From contig QVMW01000011.1 in the NCBI GenBank assembly GCA_003417655.1, positions 60,156-124,155 on the forward strand: a DNA stretch of 64,000 nucleotides, in the 5' to 3' direction. Numbering within the stretch: the first letter of the stretch is position 1; each line of letters starts with the position of its first letter. Below are positions 42,894 through 51,315 of this stretch, piece after piece. Below the pieces are notes generated by a model, which saw only the letters and a program-made list of their open reading frames with translations, was not told where the DNA came from and ran no database searches. This DNA is from Rhodobacteraceae bacterium 63075 (GTDB lineage Bacteria; Pseudomonadota; Alphaproteobacteria; Rhodobacterales; Rhodobacteraceae). The position numbers were made by a program, and so were the translations under genes.

Positions 42894-44087
42894 TCAGGAC
42901 AAGCCGAACTTCAGCAGCTTGATCGCCGCGAAATCGCTCACATCGCCGCCGACACGCTTGGTGGCATAGAAGAGCACATGCGGCTTGGCGCTGAACGGAT
43001 CGCGCAGCACGCGCAGGTCGGGACGCTCGGCAACGGTATAGCCCGCACCGAAATCGCCGAAGGCAATGGCCATGGAATCGCTGGCGATATCCGGCATGTC
43101 CTCGGCGATGAGCACCGGATAGCCCAGCAGGCGCGCAGGCTCGCCCGCAGCCAGCCCATCGGACCACAGGAAGCGCCCGTCGGCATCCTTGAGCTTGCGC
43201 ACCGCGCCCGCCGTCTTCGAATTCATCACGAAGGTCGCATTGGCGCGATACTGCGCACCGAGCGCATAGACCAGGTCGATCACCGCCTCGGCACCGTCGA
43301 AGGCGCCATCGGCACCCGAGAGGACATAGCCGAGATTGCCCCAGGACCAGCTGTCATTGTCCACGGTGGGATGCGTGAGCAGACCCTTGGGCTTGTCGAG
43401 ACCATCCCCGCTGATGAAGGCCGCGGCCTCGGAGCGGACAAACTTGTCGGCGATGCGCCCGGCGAGCCAGCCCTCGATGTCGAAGGCGCTGTCGTCGAGC
43501 AGGCGCTGGCTGGCCTTCGGCAGCGCCGAAAGCTCGTGCAGCGGGATGGTGATCCGGTCGATCTGCGGCGTGCCGGTCTCCACGGCAGGGTCGGTTTCCG
43601 TCGCCCAGCCCGCGCCGACATCGGTATGATCGACAAGCACGTCGAAGGAGGTCGCCTCGACCTTCACGACATTGGCGATGGCCCGGATCGACGCCGTCGA
43701 TTCGAGCACCGAGCGCACCGTGTCGGCCGTCTGCGGATCGACGAGATAGCCGCCATCGGCCGCCACCGCGCTCGACAGGGCCTTGCCCTCGATCTCGAGG
43801 CCGCGCAGCGCGTCGTCATCGCCGGAGCGCAGGTAGGCGTTGAAGGCCTTCTGGTGGGGGGCATCCGCCTCGGCCGCGCGGGCCAGAGGGGGGCGGTTAT
43901 AGGTCTGTGTCTTACGATCAAGCATGGTCAGTCGCTCTTCCTGTTGTTGAAGTCGTTTGGCAATATCGCCTTGAAAGCCGCTGAATTCGCTCATGAAATC
44001 ACTCACGGCCGATTTCGTCTCGCAGCTCGTTTCCCGGCCGGAAGGCGAAGCTTCCCCGGCCCGAGCCTTGGCTTGGGTCTCACTCAT
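42894..44087 (-). CDS. GTA major capsid protein (gp5; HK97 fold)
   Basis: 397 aa. N-terminal scaffold-like delta region with coiled coil (FQGDIAKRLQQQEERLTMLDRKTQ), cleaved by gp4 in relatives, then the HK97 fold from about residue 90: SSAVAADGGYLVDPQTADTV, ASIRAIANVVKVEATSFDV, HELSALPKASQRLLDDSAFDIE, and the C-terminal FGDFGAGYTVAERPDLRVLRDPFS. ATG 44087 follows AGGAC-type purines; upstream open frame is not family-like. Confidence 0.95.
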   Translation of the reverse strand: MSETQAKARAGEASPSGRETSCETKSAVSDFMSEFSGFQGDIAKRLQQQEERLTMLDRKTQTYNRPPLARAAEADAPHQKAFNAYLRSGDDDALRGLEIEGKALSSAVAADGGYLVDPQTADTVRSVLESTASIRAIANVVKVEATSFDVLVDHTDVGAGWATETDPAVETGTPQIDRITIPLHELSALPKASQRLLDDSAFDIEGWLAGRIADKFVRSEAAAFISGDGLDKPKGLLTHPTVDNDSWSWGNLGYVLSGADGAFDGAEAVIDLVYALGAQYRANATFVMNSKTAGAVRKLKDADGRFLWSDGLAAGEPARLLGYPVLIAEDMPDIASDSMAIAFGDFGAGYTVAERPDLRVLRDPFSAKPHVLFYATKRVGGDVSDFAAIKLLKFGLS

Positions 44088-44121
44088 CCGAGTTGTCCTT
44101 TCTGGTTTCAGTCGCGGCGCG

Positions 44122-44676
44122 TCATTCGCGCGCCAGGTCCCGGCGCGCATCCCTGATGGCCGCCGCCATTTCGCGGAATGCATCGCTCTCGGGGCTCTCG
44201 CCCTTCGCACCCACCCGCGCACTGGGCAGCATCGGGAAGGTCACGAGCGACACCTCCCAAAGCTCCAGTTCCTGCAAGAGCCGCTGGCCCTTGTCGTTCT
44301 TCGAGGCCTTCTTCGTGCGGTAGCCGATCGACAGCCCGTCGATCGCCCCCGCCTCGATCAGCGCCGCCGCCTCGCGGCCCTTGCCGACCGTGTCGAGCAG
44401 GCGGCCCTTCACGAAGAGCCCCTTGCCGTCCTCGCGTACCTCGTCCCAGATACCGATCGGCTCGGCGGGGTTGTGCTGCCAGAGCATCTTCACGCGCCGC
44501 CCGTCAGAGGCGAGCGTGTCGAGGCTCTTGCCATAGGCCCCCTTGGCGACGATGTCGCCGCCCTGGTCGCAGGCCCCGAAAAGGCTCGCATAGCCTTCGA
44601 TCACGGCCCCCTCCTTGAGTTCGATCTCCGAGTCGAACCGGCAGAATTTCTGCTCCAAACCTGTATCCATCAGCAT
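44122..44676 (-). CDS. GTA prohead protease (gp4; HK97 family)
   Basis: 184 aa. U35-type serine protease: EGYASLFGACDQGGDIVAKGAY, catalytic His in MLWQHNPAEPIG, Ser in GAIDGLSIGYRTKKA, and LWEVSLVTFPMLPSARV. Removes the capsid N-terminal arm during maturation. ATG 44676 has GGAG 6 to 7 nt upstream; the longer frame from 44727 lacks a site. 34 nt precede the capsid gene. Confidence 0.94.
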   Translation of the reverse strand: MLMDTGLEQKFCRFDSEIELKEGAVIEGYASLFGACDQGGDIVAKGAYGKSLDTLASDGRRVKMLWQHNPAEPIGIWDEVREDGKGLFVKGRLLDTVGKGREAAALIEAGAIDGLSIGYRTKKASKNDKGQRLLQELELWEVSLVTFPMLPSARVGAKGESPESDAFREMAAAIRDARRDLARE

Positions 44677-44730
44677 GTGCTGTCTCCTCGTTTGCCGGCC
44701 GATCCGGCCTTGATTTCTCTCGCGCATCGC

Positions 44731-45045
44731 TCAGACATTGAGCGGACCGCCATGAAGAACGATCGACATGAAAGCGCCCAGGATGGCCGCGATGATGAGC
44801 CAGACGAGCCGTCCGATATGCCCGTCGATCTTGTCGAGCCGCGTGTCGATCTGGTTGAACCGTGCCACCATGAACTTTCTCTTCTCTTCACTCACCGCGC
44901 GCTCGGTCTCCATCGCCGCGACGGTCAGCTCCAGCGATGTGAGTCGCCGCTCGATATGGCGGAACATCGCCTTGTGACCTTCCTGCGAGACGACCGCATC
45001 GGTCGCCGTCGCCTGGGCTTGTGGCGCGGCGTCATTCATCCGCAT
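44731..45045 (-). CDS. GTA head formation protein (gp3.5; rcc01685 family)
   Basis: 104 aa. N-terminal polar part, a helix with HIERRLTSLELTVAAMETERAVSEEKR, KFMVARFNQIDTRLDKIDGHIGRLVW, and one C-terminal TM (LVWLIIAAILGAFMSIVLHG). Found between portal and protease in RcGTA-type clusters. Overlaps the end of the portal gene (ATG at 45045 or 45039). The membrane helix is unusual for a head gene and may tether assembly to the membrane; that is inference. Confidence 0.85.
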   Translation of the reverse strand: MRMNDAAPQAQATATDAVVSQEGHKAMFRHIERRLTSLELTVAAMETERAVSEEKRKFMVARFNQIDTRLDKIDGHIGRLVWLIIAAILGAFMSIVLHGGPLNV

Positions 45046-46219
45046 CTTCCCCGAGGGCCGGCAGGCCCAGCAGTTGCCGCTTCTCGGCCGCGCTCAGGAA
45101 CTCGGCCTGCGCCACGCGCGCCCATTGCGCATCGCGCTCGGCAGCCAGCGCCGGCACCTGGTCGAGATCGGGCTTGAGCTCGAAGGCCTCGCCCGCGAAC
45201 TGCCCCAGCCAGTCGGCCAGCTTCGCCGTCACGCGCGCGGCCAGCGGCAGCACGGTGAGCCGGTAGAAGGCCCGGTGCGCCTCCTGGTAATTGGCGTATG
45301 TGGCATCCCCGGCGATCCCCAGCAGCATGGGCGGCACGCCGAAGGCCAGCGCGATCTCGCGCGCCGCCGCCTCCTTGGTTTTCTGGAATTCCATGTCCGA
45401 GGGCGAGAATCCCATCGGCTTCCAGTCCAGCCCGCCTTCGAGCAGCATGGGCCGCCCGGCATTGCGCGCGCCCTGGTAGTTGCTCTCCATCTCGCTCACG
45501 AGCCGGTCATACTGGTCGGCGCTGAGCGCGCTCTGCCCGTCCGCGCCGCCATAGACGATCGCCCCAGAGGGTCTTGCCGCGTTGTCGAGCAGCGCCTTCG
45601 ACCAGCGCGAGGCCGAGTTGTGCACATCCACCGCTTGCGCCGCCGCCTGCATGGGCGAGAAGCCGTAATGGTCGTCCTGCGGGTGAAAGTTGCGGATATG
45701 GCAGATGCTCGGCGCGCCCTCGCCGATGTGAAACCTGTGCTTGTTGCCGCCCACCGCGTAGTCATAGGCGACAGGCCAGCCGTCGCTGCCGGGCACGAGG
45801 CTCATGCGGTCCGAGCGCAGCACATGCAGCTCCAGCGGAACGCCCGTCTCGCCGCCCACGGCTTCCACATAGGCATCGCCCGTGAGCAGAAGCTGGCCAT
45901 AGAGCGCCTCGAGAAGCTCGGCGCGGCCCTGCGCGGCGTTGGGATGGCTGACGAGCTCAAGCGCCGGGTGCTCTTCGTAGCGGCGCGCCGTATCCTGCAA
46001 CACCAGCGGCAGCGCCGAGGCGGCCTCGGCGATCATCTTGACCGCGCGAAAGCCCACCGGGTTCCCGGCAAAGCCGGTGCGCGTGAGCGAGGCGCTGTCG
46101 CGCGGGCTCCAGGCCACGCGCCCGGACCCATGCCAGGCGACGACCGAGCCTGCGGCGCTGGCCTTCTGCTCGGGCAGATCGGGGGTCTCGGGTCTGCGAA
46201 GAAAGTCGAAAACAGCCAT
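45032..46219 (-). CDS. GTA portal protein (gp3; HK97 family)
   Basis: 395 aa. Portal signature blocks: NPVGFRAVKMIAEAASALPLVL, LLEALYGQLLLTGDAYVE, ICHIRNFHPQDDHYGFSPMQAAAQ, and FGVPPMLLGIAGDATYANYQEAHRAFYR. Forms the dodecameric DNA gate of the head. ATG 46219 with AAGGAG upstream; ten extra upstream codons unsupported. 113 nt from the end of terL. Confidence 0.94.
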   Translation of the reverse strand: MAVFDFLRRPETPDLPEQKASAAGSVVAWHGSGRVAWSPRDSASLTRTGFAGNPVGFRAVKMIAEAASALPLVLQDTARRYEEHPALELVSHPNAAQGRAELLEALYGQLLLTGDAYVEAVGGETGVPLELHVLRSDRMSLVPGSDGWPVAYDYAVGGNKHRFHIGEGAPSICHIRNFHPQDDHYGFSPMQAAAQAVDVHNSASRWSKALLDNAARPSGAIVYGGADGQSALSADQYDRLVSEMESNYQGARNAGRPMLLEGGLDWKPMGFSPSDMEFQKTKEAAAREIALAFGVPPMLLGIAGDATYANYQEAHRAFYRLTVLPLAARVTAKLADWLGQFAGEAFELKPDLDQVPALAAERDAQWARVAQAEFLSAAEKRQLLGLPALGEDADE

Positions 46220-46332
46220 GAGGCGCTCCTTGGTATCGTTTTTATTCAATGCCTTGTCGAAGTTTCTTCGTGCAAAACATCAATATTGCGTCGTTGGGAG
46301 CACACTGCCCCGAAAGGTTTAAAGAACCTTAA
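46220..46332. other. AT-rich gap between GTA terL and portal
   Basis: 113 nt, visibly AT-richer than the cluster. It holds a 6-bp hairpin AAGGTT/AACCTT (46314-46319, 46325-46330). Could carry an internal promoter or processing site for the structural genes; no consensus promoter was recognised. Confidence 0.45.
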
Positions 46333-47748
46333 CTAGAGCGTGCGCACCTGCGGGCTCTGCCAATGGCGCGCGGGCCGAATCATCAGCTCGGTCAGCGCCC
46401 AGACGAGCGCATCCGTGCGGTCCGGGCTGCCCTTGCCTTGGAAGCCGTGCAGCGTCAGGCGGCACATCTCGTCCTCCAGCGCGCCAAGGCCACGCAGATG
46501 GTGCACCCGGCCCTGCTCATAAAGCGCCGCGATGGGCTCGGCCCGCGCCGTCTTGCCCTTGGAGGCATGCACTTTCTTGAGTGCGATCAGCGGGTCGACC
46601 TGGCGAATCACCTGTTCGACGAGATCGCCCCCCTGGTTCGTCTCGGCCACGAGCTTGTCCGCGCCCCAGCGCTTCATCGCCGCCACGGCCGCCTCCGCCC
46701 AGGCCTTCGGCGAGGCGCTCTCGACGCTCGCATCCTCGAGCACGTAGCCGCGCCAGTCCTGCGGCGCGCCCTCGGCCAGCACCCCGGCCACGACGATCCC
46801 GCAGGCATCCGAGCTGGCCTTGCCGGTCACCGGAGGATCGACGGCCACGACGATCCGGCTCAGCTCCGGCGCCTCGCTCTGCCGCCCGGCCTCGATCCGC
46901 GCCGGGGTCCAGAGCGCGCCTTCGGCCTCTTCGAGCAACACGCCGTCCAGCTCCTGCCGCCCCAGCCGCGTGCCCGCGTAGCGCGCCTCCACGGCTCTGA
47001 GAAACCCGTCTGCAAGGTTGGCGCGGTTGGCCTCGGTCGGCGCGCTCGTCACCGCCGTGTCATCGGCCTCCAGAAGCGTCCTGAGCAGCCCGATATTGCG
47101 CGGCGTCGTCGTCACGCAGACCCGCGGATCCGCGCCCAGCCGCAGGCCGAATTGCAGCATGTCCCATGTCTCCTCGGCCTTCTTCCACTTGGCCAGCTCA
47201 TCGACCCAGGCCCCGTCGAATTGCGGCCCGCGCAGCGCCTCGGGGTTATGCGCCGAGAAGACCTGCGCGACAGCGCCGTTGGGCCAGGTGAGCTGGCCGC
47301 GCCCGGCCTGCCATTCGGGGCGGCGGTCGGGCGGCGAGCAGGCCAGGATGCCGCTCTCGCCGAAGATCATCACCTCGCGCACCTGATCAACGGTCTCGCC
47401 GACCAGGGCGATTCGGCGGCAGGCGCCCGGCTCTTTCGGCCCGCTGCCCTCGACAACCGACCTGACCCATTCCGCGCCCGCGCGCGTCTTGCCCGCGCCG
47501 CGCCCGCCCATGATCACCCATGTGCGCCAGTCGCCTTCAGGGGGCAACTGGTGGGGCATAGCCCAGAATTCGAACAGGAAGGGCAGCGCCAGAAGCTCCT
47601 CAGCCGTCAGGCTGTCGAGGAACGCCGTCTGCACGCTGGGCGGCTCTGAGGCGATCCAGCTTGCCGCCGATCGAAGCGCGTGCGGCTCCGAGGTCGAGCT
47701 TTGCCCCGGCGGCACCGCCGCCGCGCTCGTTGCTTTGTTGTCTGCCAA
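46333..47748 (-). CDS. GTA large terminase / DNA-packaging ATPase (gp2)
   Basis: About 471 aa. Walker A GGRGAGKTRAGAEW, Walker B with catalytic acid in FDGAWVDELAKWK, TTTPRN motif C, and a C-terminal nuclease domain with VAVDPPVTG, KLVAETNQGGD and SPDRTDALVWALTEL. In GTAs it packages host DNA headful-wise. Start: no ATG fits; TTG 47748 has GGAG with 7-nt spacing, TTG 47766 is an alternative. The first 149 nt overlap gp1 in a different frame. Confidence 0.9.
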   Translation of the reverse strand: MADNKATSAAAVPPGQSSTSEPHALRSAASWIASEPPSVQTAFLDSLTAEELLALPFLFEFWAMPHQLPPEGDWRTWVIMGGRGAGKTRAGAEWVRSVVEGSGPKEPGACRRIALVGETVDQVREVMIFGESGILACSPPDRRPEWQAGRGQLTWPNGAVAQVFSAHNPEALRGPQFDGAWVDELAKWKKAEETWDMLQFGLRLGADPRVCVTTTPRNIGLLRTLLEADDTAVTSAPTEANRANLADGFLRAVEARYAGTRLGRQELDGVLLEEAEGALWTPARIEAGRQSEAPELSRIVVAVDPPVTGKASSDACGIVVAGVLAEGAPQDWRGYVLEDASVESASPKAWAEAAVAAMKRWGADKLVAETNQGGDLVEQVIRQVDPLIALKKVHASKGKTARAEPIAALYEQGRVHHLRGLGALEDEMCRLTLHGFQGKGSPDRTDALVWALTELMIRPARHWQSPQVRTL

Positions 47749-47956
47749 GTCTCGTCTCCACTTCAATCGCTATGCCGATCCACTCCGAGACCTGTTCGAG
47801 CCGCGCCGCCTCGATATGAGTCGTGACCGTGTCACGCGCCCGAAGGCGCTGCCGGTAGGCGGCGAGATCCTGTCTCAGGGTTTCGAGTTCCCGAACAAGC
47901 GCGGCCACGGTTTCCCCGATCTTCGCGCGCCCTTGCTCGGCGGTCATCTGGTTCAT
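47600..47956 (-). CDS. GTA small terminase (gp1)
   Basis: 118 aa from ATG 47956. Coiled-coil-rich: IGETVAALVRELETLRQDLAAYR, RLRARDTVTTHIEAARLEQVSEW, AIEVETRLGRQQ, and the end GGKLDRLRAAQRADGV, all in the pattern of RcGTA gp1. Small terminases normally choose the DNA; RcGTA's is adapted for non-specific packaging. First gene of the cluster, so the GTA promoter should lie at 47957-48142. The C-terminal 50 codons overlap terL. Confidence 0.82.
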   Translation of the reverse strand: MNQMTAEQGRAKIGETVAALVRELETLRQDLAAYRQRLRARDTVTTHIEAARLEQVSEWIGIAIEVETRLGRQQSNERGGGAAGAKLDLGAARASIGGKLDRLRAAQRADGVPRQPDG

Positions 47957-48142
47957 GCAGCTGCTCGCCCTTTGCCGTTGGAGCGCCCCGCGCAGCACAC
48001 GGCACTCATCGCCGGGCGCGGCGCAGCGAGCGCCGGGCGAGAACGCTAGCGCGGCGAAATCAATCGGTCCACGGACAAGCCCGAGCCGCGAACGGTCGGG
48101 TTAATGAAGTATGAAAACTGTTTCTTTTTAGGTGCTTGTGCG

Positions 48143-48808
48143 TCAGAGGCCAAGCTTGTCGCGCATGAAGGCCAGCGCGACCGAAAGGCCATCGGGCGCG
48201 ATGCCATGGCCCGTGCCCTTCATGATATGCGCGAAGACTTCCTTGAATCCGGCCTCCTGAAGCGCCTCGGCGGCCTCGGGGAGCGATTGCGGCGGGACCA
48301 TATCGTCCTGATCGCCATGGACGAGCAGAACCGGCGGCTTGGAGACGGCCTCGTCAGCCAGAAGCTCGGGCGACAGGAGCCGCCCCGAGAAGGCCACGAT
48401 CCCGGCGAACGCGTCCTCGCGGCGCGGGGCCACATGCAGGGCCATCATCGTGCCCTGGCTGAACCCGAAGAGCACCATCTGCTCGGGCAGCAGGTCTTCA
48501 TCGACGAGGATCCCGTCGAGAAAGGCATTGAGGTCATCCACCGCCGCGCGCATGCCCATCTCGGCCTCCTCCTCCGAGGAGCCGTCGATCCACGGGATCG
48601 GGAACCACTGGTAGCCCATCGGGGCGCCGGCGCAATTCTCCGGCGCATCGGGCGCTATGAAAAGCGTATCGGGCAGGTGCTCGCCCAGCGGGTCGGCCAG
48701 CCCCAGAAGGTCGGCCCCGTTCGCGCCATAGCCATGCAGGAACACGACGACAGAGCGCGTCACCCCCGATACCGGCTCCTTGCGGCCCGCTTGCAAAGCT
48801 CGTGTCAT
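48143..48808 (-). CDS. Alpha/beta hydrolase (phospholipase/carboxylesterase type)
   Basis: 221 aa. VVFLHGYGANGADLLGL, nucleophile Ser in LFGFSQGTMMAL (GFSQG), Asp in VHGDQDDMVPP and His in KGTGHGIAPDG. Carboxylesterase-2 family, acting on short or lysophospholipid esters. ATG 48808 overlaps the stop of the glycosylase gene by 4 nt, so it is the third gene of an ABC-glycosylase-esterase operon. It also separates the GTA cluster from that operon. Confidence 0.9.
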   Translation of the reverse strand: MTRALQAGRKEPVSGVTRSVVVFLHGYGANGADLLGLADPLGEHLPDTLFIAPDAPENCAGAPMGYQWFPIPWIDGSSEEEAEMGMRAAVDDLNAFLDGILVDEDLLPEQMVLFGFSQGTMMALHVAPRREDAFAGIVAFSGRLLSPELLADEAVSKPPVLLVHGDQDDMVPPQSLPEAAEALQEAGFKEVFAHIMKGTGHGIAPDGLSVALAFMRDKLGL

Positions 48809-49443
48809 CTGATGCCCTCTCTCGATTTCTCCACGTGGTAATAAGCCCACAGGATGCGCGCCGCAACCGCCCGCCAGGGCCGCCAGTTCTCGGCCATCTC
48901 GCGCAGCGCCCTCTCGCGCGGGCGCATCTCAAGCCCGTAAAGCAGCCGGGCGGCCTCCTGCAAGGCCAGGTCTCCGGCGGCGAAGACATCCGCGCGCCCG
49001 AGCGAGAACTTGGCGTAGATCTCCGCCGTCCAGACGCCGATTCCCTTGACCTCGACAAGCCGGGCGATGACCTCGTCCGAGGGCAGCTCGCGCAGCGCGT
49101 CATAGTCGATCCGCGCCCCGGCCAGCGCCCTGGCATAGCGCGCTTTCTGGCGGCTCAGCCCGACCGCGCGCAGCCCCTCCTCGCTGGCCGCAACGATGGC
49201 CGCCTCATGCGTCAGACCTGCGGCCTCCAGCCTGCCCCAGATGGCATTGGCGCTGGCCACGCTCACCTGCTGGCTCACGATGGCGCTCAGAAGCTCGGCG
49301 AAGCCGTCAGGCCTCAGCCTGAGCGGCAGCGGCCCCGTGACCTTGAGCGCCCGCGCCAGCCCTGCGTCCCGCGCGGCAAGGAAATCCGCCCCTTCGGCCA
49401 CGCAGGCCTCCCCGGCAATGACGCGCTCACCCGACGGGCTCAT
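48805..49443 (-). CDS. DNA-3-methyladenine glycosylase (HhH-GPD, AlkA type)
   Basis: 212 aa. HhH-GPD fold: LLSAIVSQQVSVASANAIWGRL, the helix-hairpin-helix VEVKGIGVWTAEIYAKF, and catalytic Asp in FAAGDLALQ, ending WRPWRAVAARILWAYYH. Removes alkylated purines from DNA in base excision repair. Lacks the N-terminal AlkA domain of the E. coli protein, as many short relatives do. Overlaps ABC gene and esterase gene by 4 nt each. Confidence 0.92.
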   Translation of the reverse strand: MSPSGERVIAGEACVAEGADFLAARDAGLARALKVTGPLPLRLRPDGFAELLSAIVSQQVSVASANAIWGRLEAAGLTHEAAIVAASEEGLRAVGLSRQKARYARALAGARIDYDALRELPSDEVIARLVEVKGIGVWTAEIYAKFSLGRADVFAAGDLALQEAARLLYGLEMRPRERALREMAENWRPWRAVAARILWAYYHVEKSREGIR

Positions 49444-50525
49444 GCCCCCACCGGGAAGACAAAGCAGCGGTCCCGCCGGATCGAAAGCCAGAGCGGCGTG
49501 CCCTGCGCGGGCAGGAAGACATTGGGCACCGTCACCTTGATCTTCGAGCCGTCAAAATCCATCCGGAACTCGACGAGGCTCTCGTTGCCCATGAAGCGCG
49601 CGCGTTCCACCACGCCGCGCGCCGCAGCACCCTCTTCGAGCGTCGGGTTGGGCCCGCGCCCGCCCCGGTCGAAGTCGATGCGGACATGCTGGGGCCGGAT
49701 CACGATATCGACCGCCTGGCCGTCCGGCACCCCCGGCGCGAGGAACTGGCCGAAGGGCGTCTCGGTCAGGGCGCCCTGAACGCGCCCCCGGATCACGTTG
49801 ATATCGCTGAAGAAAGCGACGGCCTGCCTGTCCACCGGCGCGTTGTAGATATTGTAGGGCGCACCGCGCTGGACGATCTGGCCATCGCGCATCAGCGCGA
49901 TCTCGTCAGCCATGCGCATCGCCTCGTCTGGCTCATGCGTGACCAGAAGCACGGCGGTGTCCTCCTGCTTGAGCACATCGAGCGTCTCGTCGCGGATCTC
50001 GTCGCGCAGGCGGTTGTCGAGGCCGGAAAACGGCTCGTCCATGAGCATGATCCGCGGGCGCGGCGCGAGCGCCCGCGCCAGGGCGACGCGCTGTTGTTCG
50101 CCGCCGGAAAGCTCGTGCGGATAGGCCTCTTCGAACCGGCTCAGCCCGACGCGTTCGAGAAGCTCGGCGACGCGGGCCGCGCGCCCGGGATCGTTTCGCG
50201 CCAGCCCGAAAGCCACGTTCTCGGCCACGCTGAGATGCGGAAACAGGGCGAAATCCTGGAACATCAGCCCGATATTGCGCCGCTCCGGCGGGACGCGGAA
50301 CACCGTGTCGCAGATCAGCTTGCCATCGACATGGATCTCGCCGCTGTCCTGCATGTCGACCCCGGCGATCATGCGCAGCGTGGTCGATTTGCCGCAGCCC
50401 GAGGGGCCGAGCAGACAGGTCACCTGCCCCGGCTGGATGCCCAGCGAGACATCGTCGACGACAACCCGCCCGTCGAAGACGCGCCGGAGCTGCCTCACTT
50501 CAAGTCTGGGAACGGCCTGGTTCAC
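49440..50525 (-). CDS. ABC transporter ATP-binding protein (iron/FbpC-like, TOBE domain)
   Basis: 361 aa. Walker A LLGPSGCGKSTTLR, Q-loop FQDFALFPH, signature LSGGEQQRVALARAL, Walker B IMLMDEPFSGLD, H-loop LLVTHEPDE, then a TOBE-like C-terminal domain (VIRPQHVRIDFDR). Most like FbpC-type importers of Fe3+ or related ligands. No permease or binding protein is next to it, so it is an orphan in this window. GTG start with AGGA upstream. An 8-bp inverted repeat lies 25-45 nt before the start. Confidence 0.88.
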   Translation of the reverse strand: MNQAVPRLEVRQLRRVFDGRVVVDDVSLGIQPGQVTCLLGPSGCGKSTTLRMIAGVDMQDSGEIHVDGKLICDTVFRVPPERRNIGLMFQDFALFPHLSVAENVAFGLARNDPGRAARVAELLERVGLSRFEEAYPHELSGGEQQRVALARALAPRPRIMLMDEPFSGLDNRLRDEIRDETLDVLKQEDTAVLLVTHEPDEAMRMADEIALMRDGQIVQRGAPYNIYNAPVDRQAVAFFSDINVIRGRVQGALTETPFGQFLAPGVPDGQAVDIVIRPQHVRIDFDRGGRGPNPTLEEGAAARGVVERARFMGNESLVEFRMDFDGSKIKVTVPNVFLPAQGTPLWLSIRRDRCFVFPVGA

Positions 50526-50549
50526 CTGCGTCCTGGAGCCTCGTGCTGT

Positions 50550-50570
50550 ATCCGATGTTTTTCATCGGAT
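50550..50570. promoter_or_regulatory. 8-bp inverted repeat upstream of the ABC ATPase gene (candidate operator)
   Basis: ATCCGATG (50550-50557), TTTTT, CATCGGAT (50563-50570). Position just upstream of an iron-type ABC gene suggests an operator or a leader hairpin. It does not match a Fur, Irr or RirA consensus that I can recall with certainty. Confidence 0.5.
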
Positions 50571-50645
50571 TTGAGCAGCCTTAACAGCCTCCCCCCCGCC
50601 CCGCAAGCACCAGGCGGCGCCTGCCAAGCGCGCATTCAGATGCCG

Positions 50646-51200
50646 TTACGCTCGTTTCCGGCCAATCGGCGTCGCCCCGCCGGCCTCAAAAAACGGGGAG
50701 CCTTTGTGTTTACCGAAAATCTTGCCCTTCATGATAAATGGCAGCACCACCAGCATGTCGCGCATGCTGATCTTGTCGGAGATTTTGAAGTTGGGCGCGC
50801 CCTTGGCGTATCTTCCCATGATCCGGCTGCGCAGCTTGCCAAACCTGCCAAGCGCATCAGGGTCTGCCGCAGAGTAGACCGAGTGAAACAGCCCCACCCA
50901 GGGAAAGCCGGGCATCGCGTTGGCAATGGGCGCGTTGCAGCACGTCGTTGAAAAACGGTGCAGCCGCTTGCGCGGCACTTGTGAATGGCACAGCAGCTCG
51001 CCCCCCTTGAGGATGGTGATATCGCAAGGATAGGCCGGAACGATTTCCGTCCCGCCCCATTTATCCATGACATCAGCCCGCCCGATCATCTCGGCAAAGG
51101 CCTGACAGTCGTCGCAATAGCACATCAACCTGCCGGGCGAGTTCTTCGGAGCATGGGCAAGCTCGGCTTGAAAACGGCCGCAGTCACACTGGATCTTCAT
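50646..51200 (-). CDS. DUF6151 / GFA-like zinc-binding protein
   Basis: 184 aa. The cysteine pattern CDCG, CYCDDC and TTCCNAP resembles glutathione-dependent formaldehyde-activating (GFA) zinc proteins; the longer form with VGLFHSVYSAAD and an N-terminal MKIQCDCGRFQ is called DUF6151. Function unknown. ATG 51200 with GAGGAAGAGG upstream. Lies downstream of the ArsM-like gene on the same strand (115-nt gap). Confidence 0.82.
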   Translation of the reverse strand: MKIQCDCGRFQAELAHAPKNSPGRLMCYCDDCQAFAEMIGRADVMDKWGGTEIVPAYPCDITILKGGELLCHSQVPRKRLHRFSTTCCNAPIANAMPGFPWVGLFHSVYSAADPDALGRFGKLRSRIMGRYAKGAPNFKISDKISMRDMLVVLPFIMKGKIFGKHKGSPFFEAGGATPIGRKRA

Positions 51201-51315
51201 GCCATCCTCTTCCTCAAGGCAGTATCGCCGCCCGTTCGAGTATGACAGCAAACACCCCGGAAAACACCTCTGTCGCGCAAACCGCCCGAAAATGGCAGCG
51301 GGCGCGCAACGCCTG

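Noticed and set aside
46319..46332. TTAA-N6-TTAA resembling a CtrA box upstream of the GTA portal
   Set aside because: The CtrA consensus needs seven intervening bases, and the second half overlaps the terL stop region.
33910..47956. Ordinary prophage
   Set aside because: No integrase, repressor, replication, lysis genes or att repeats are present, and the order and the short tape measure match the RcGTA cluster.
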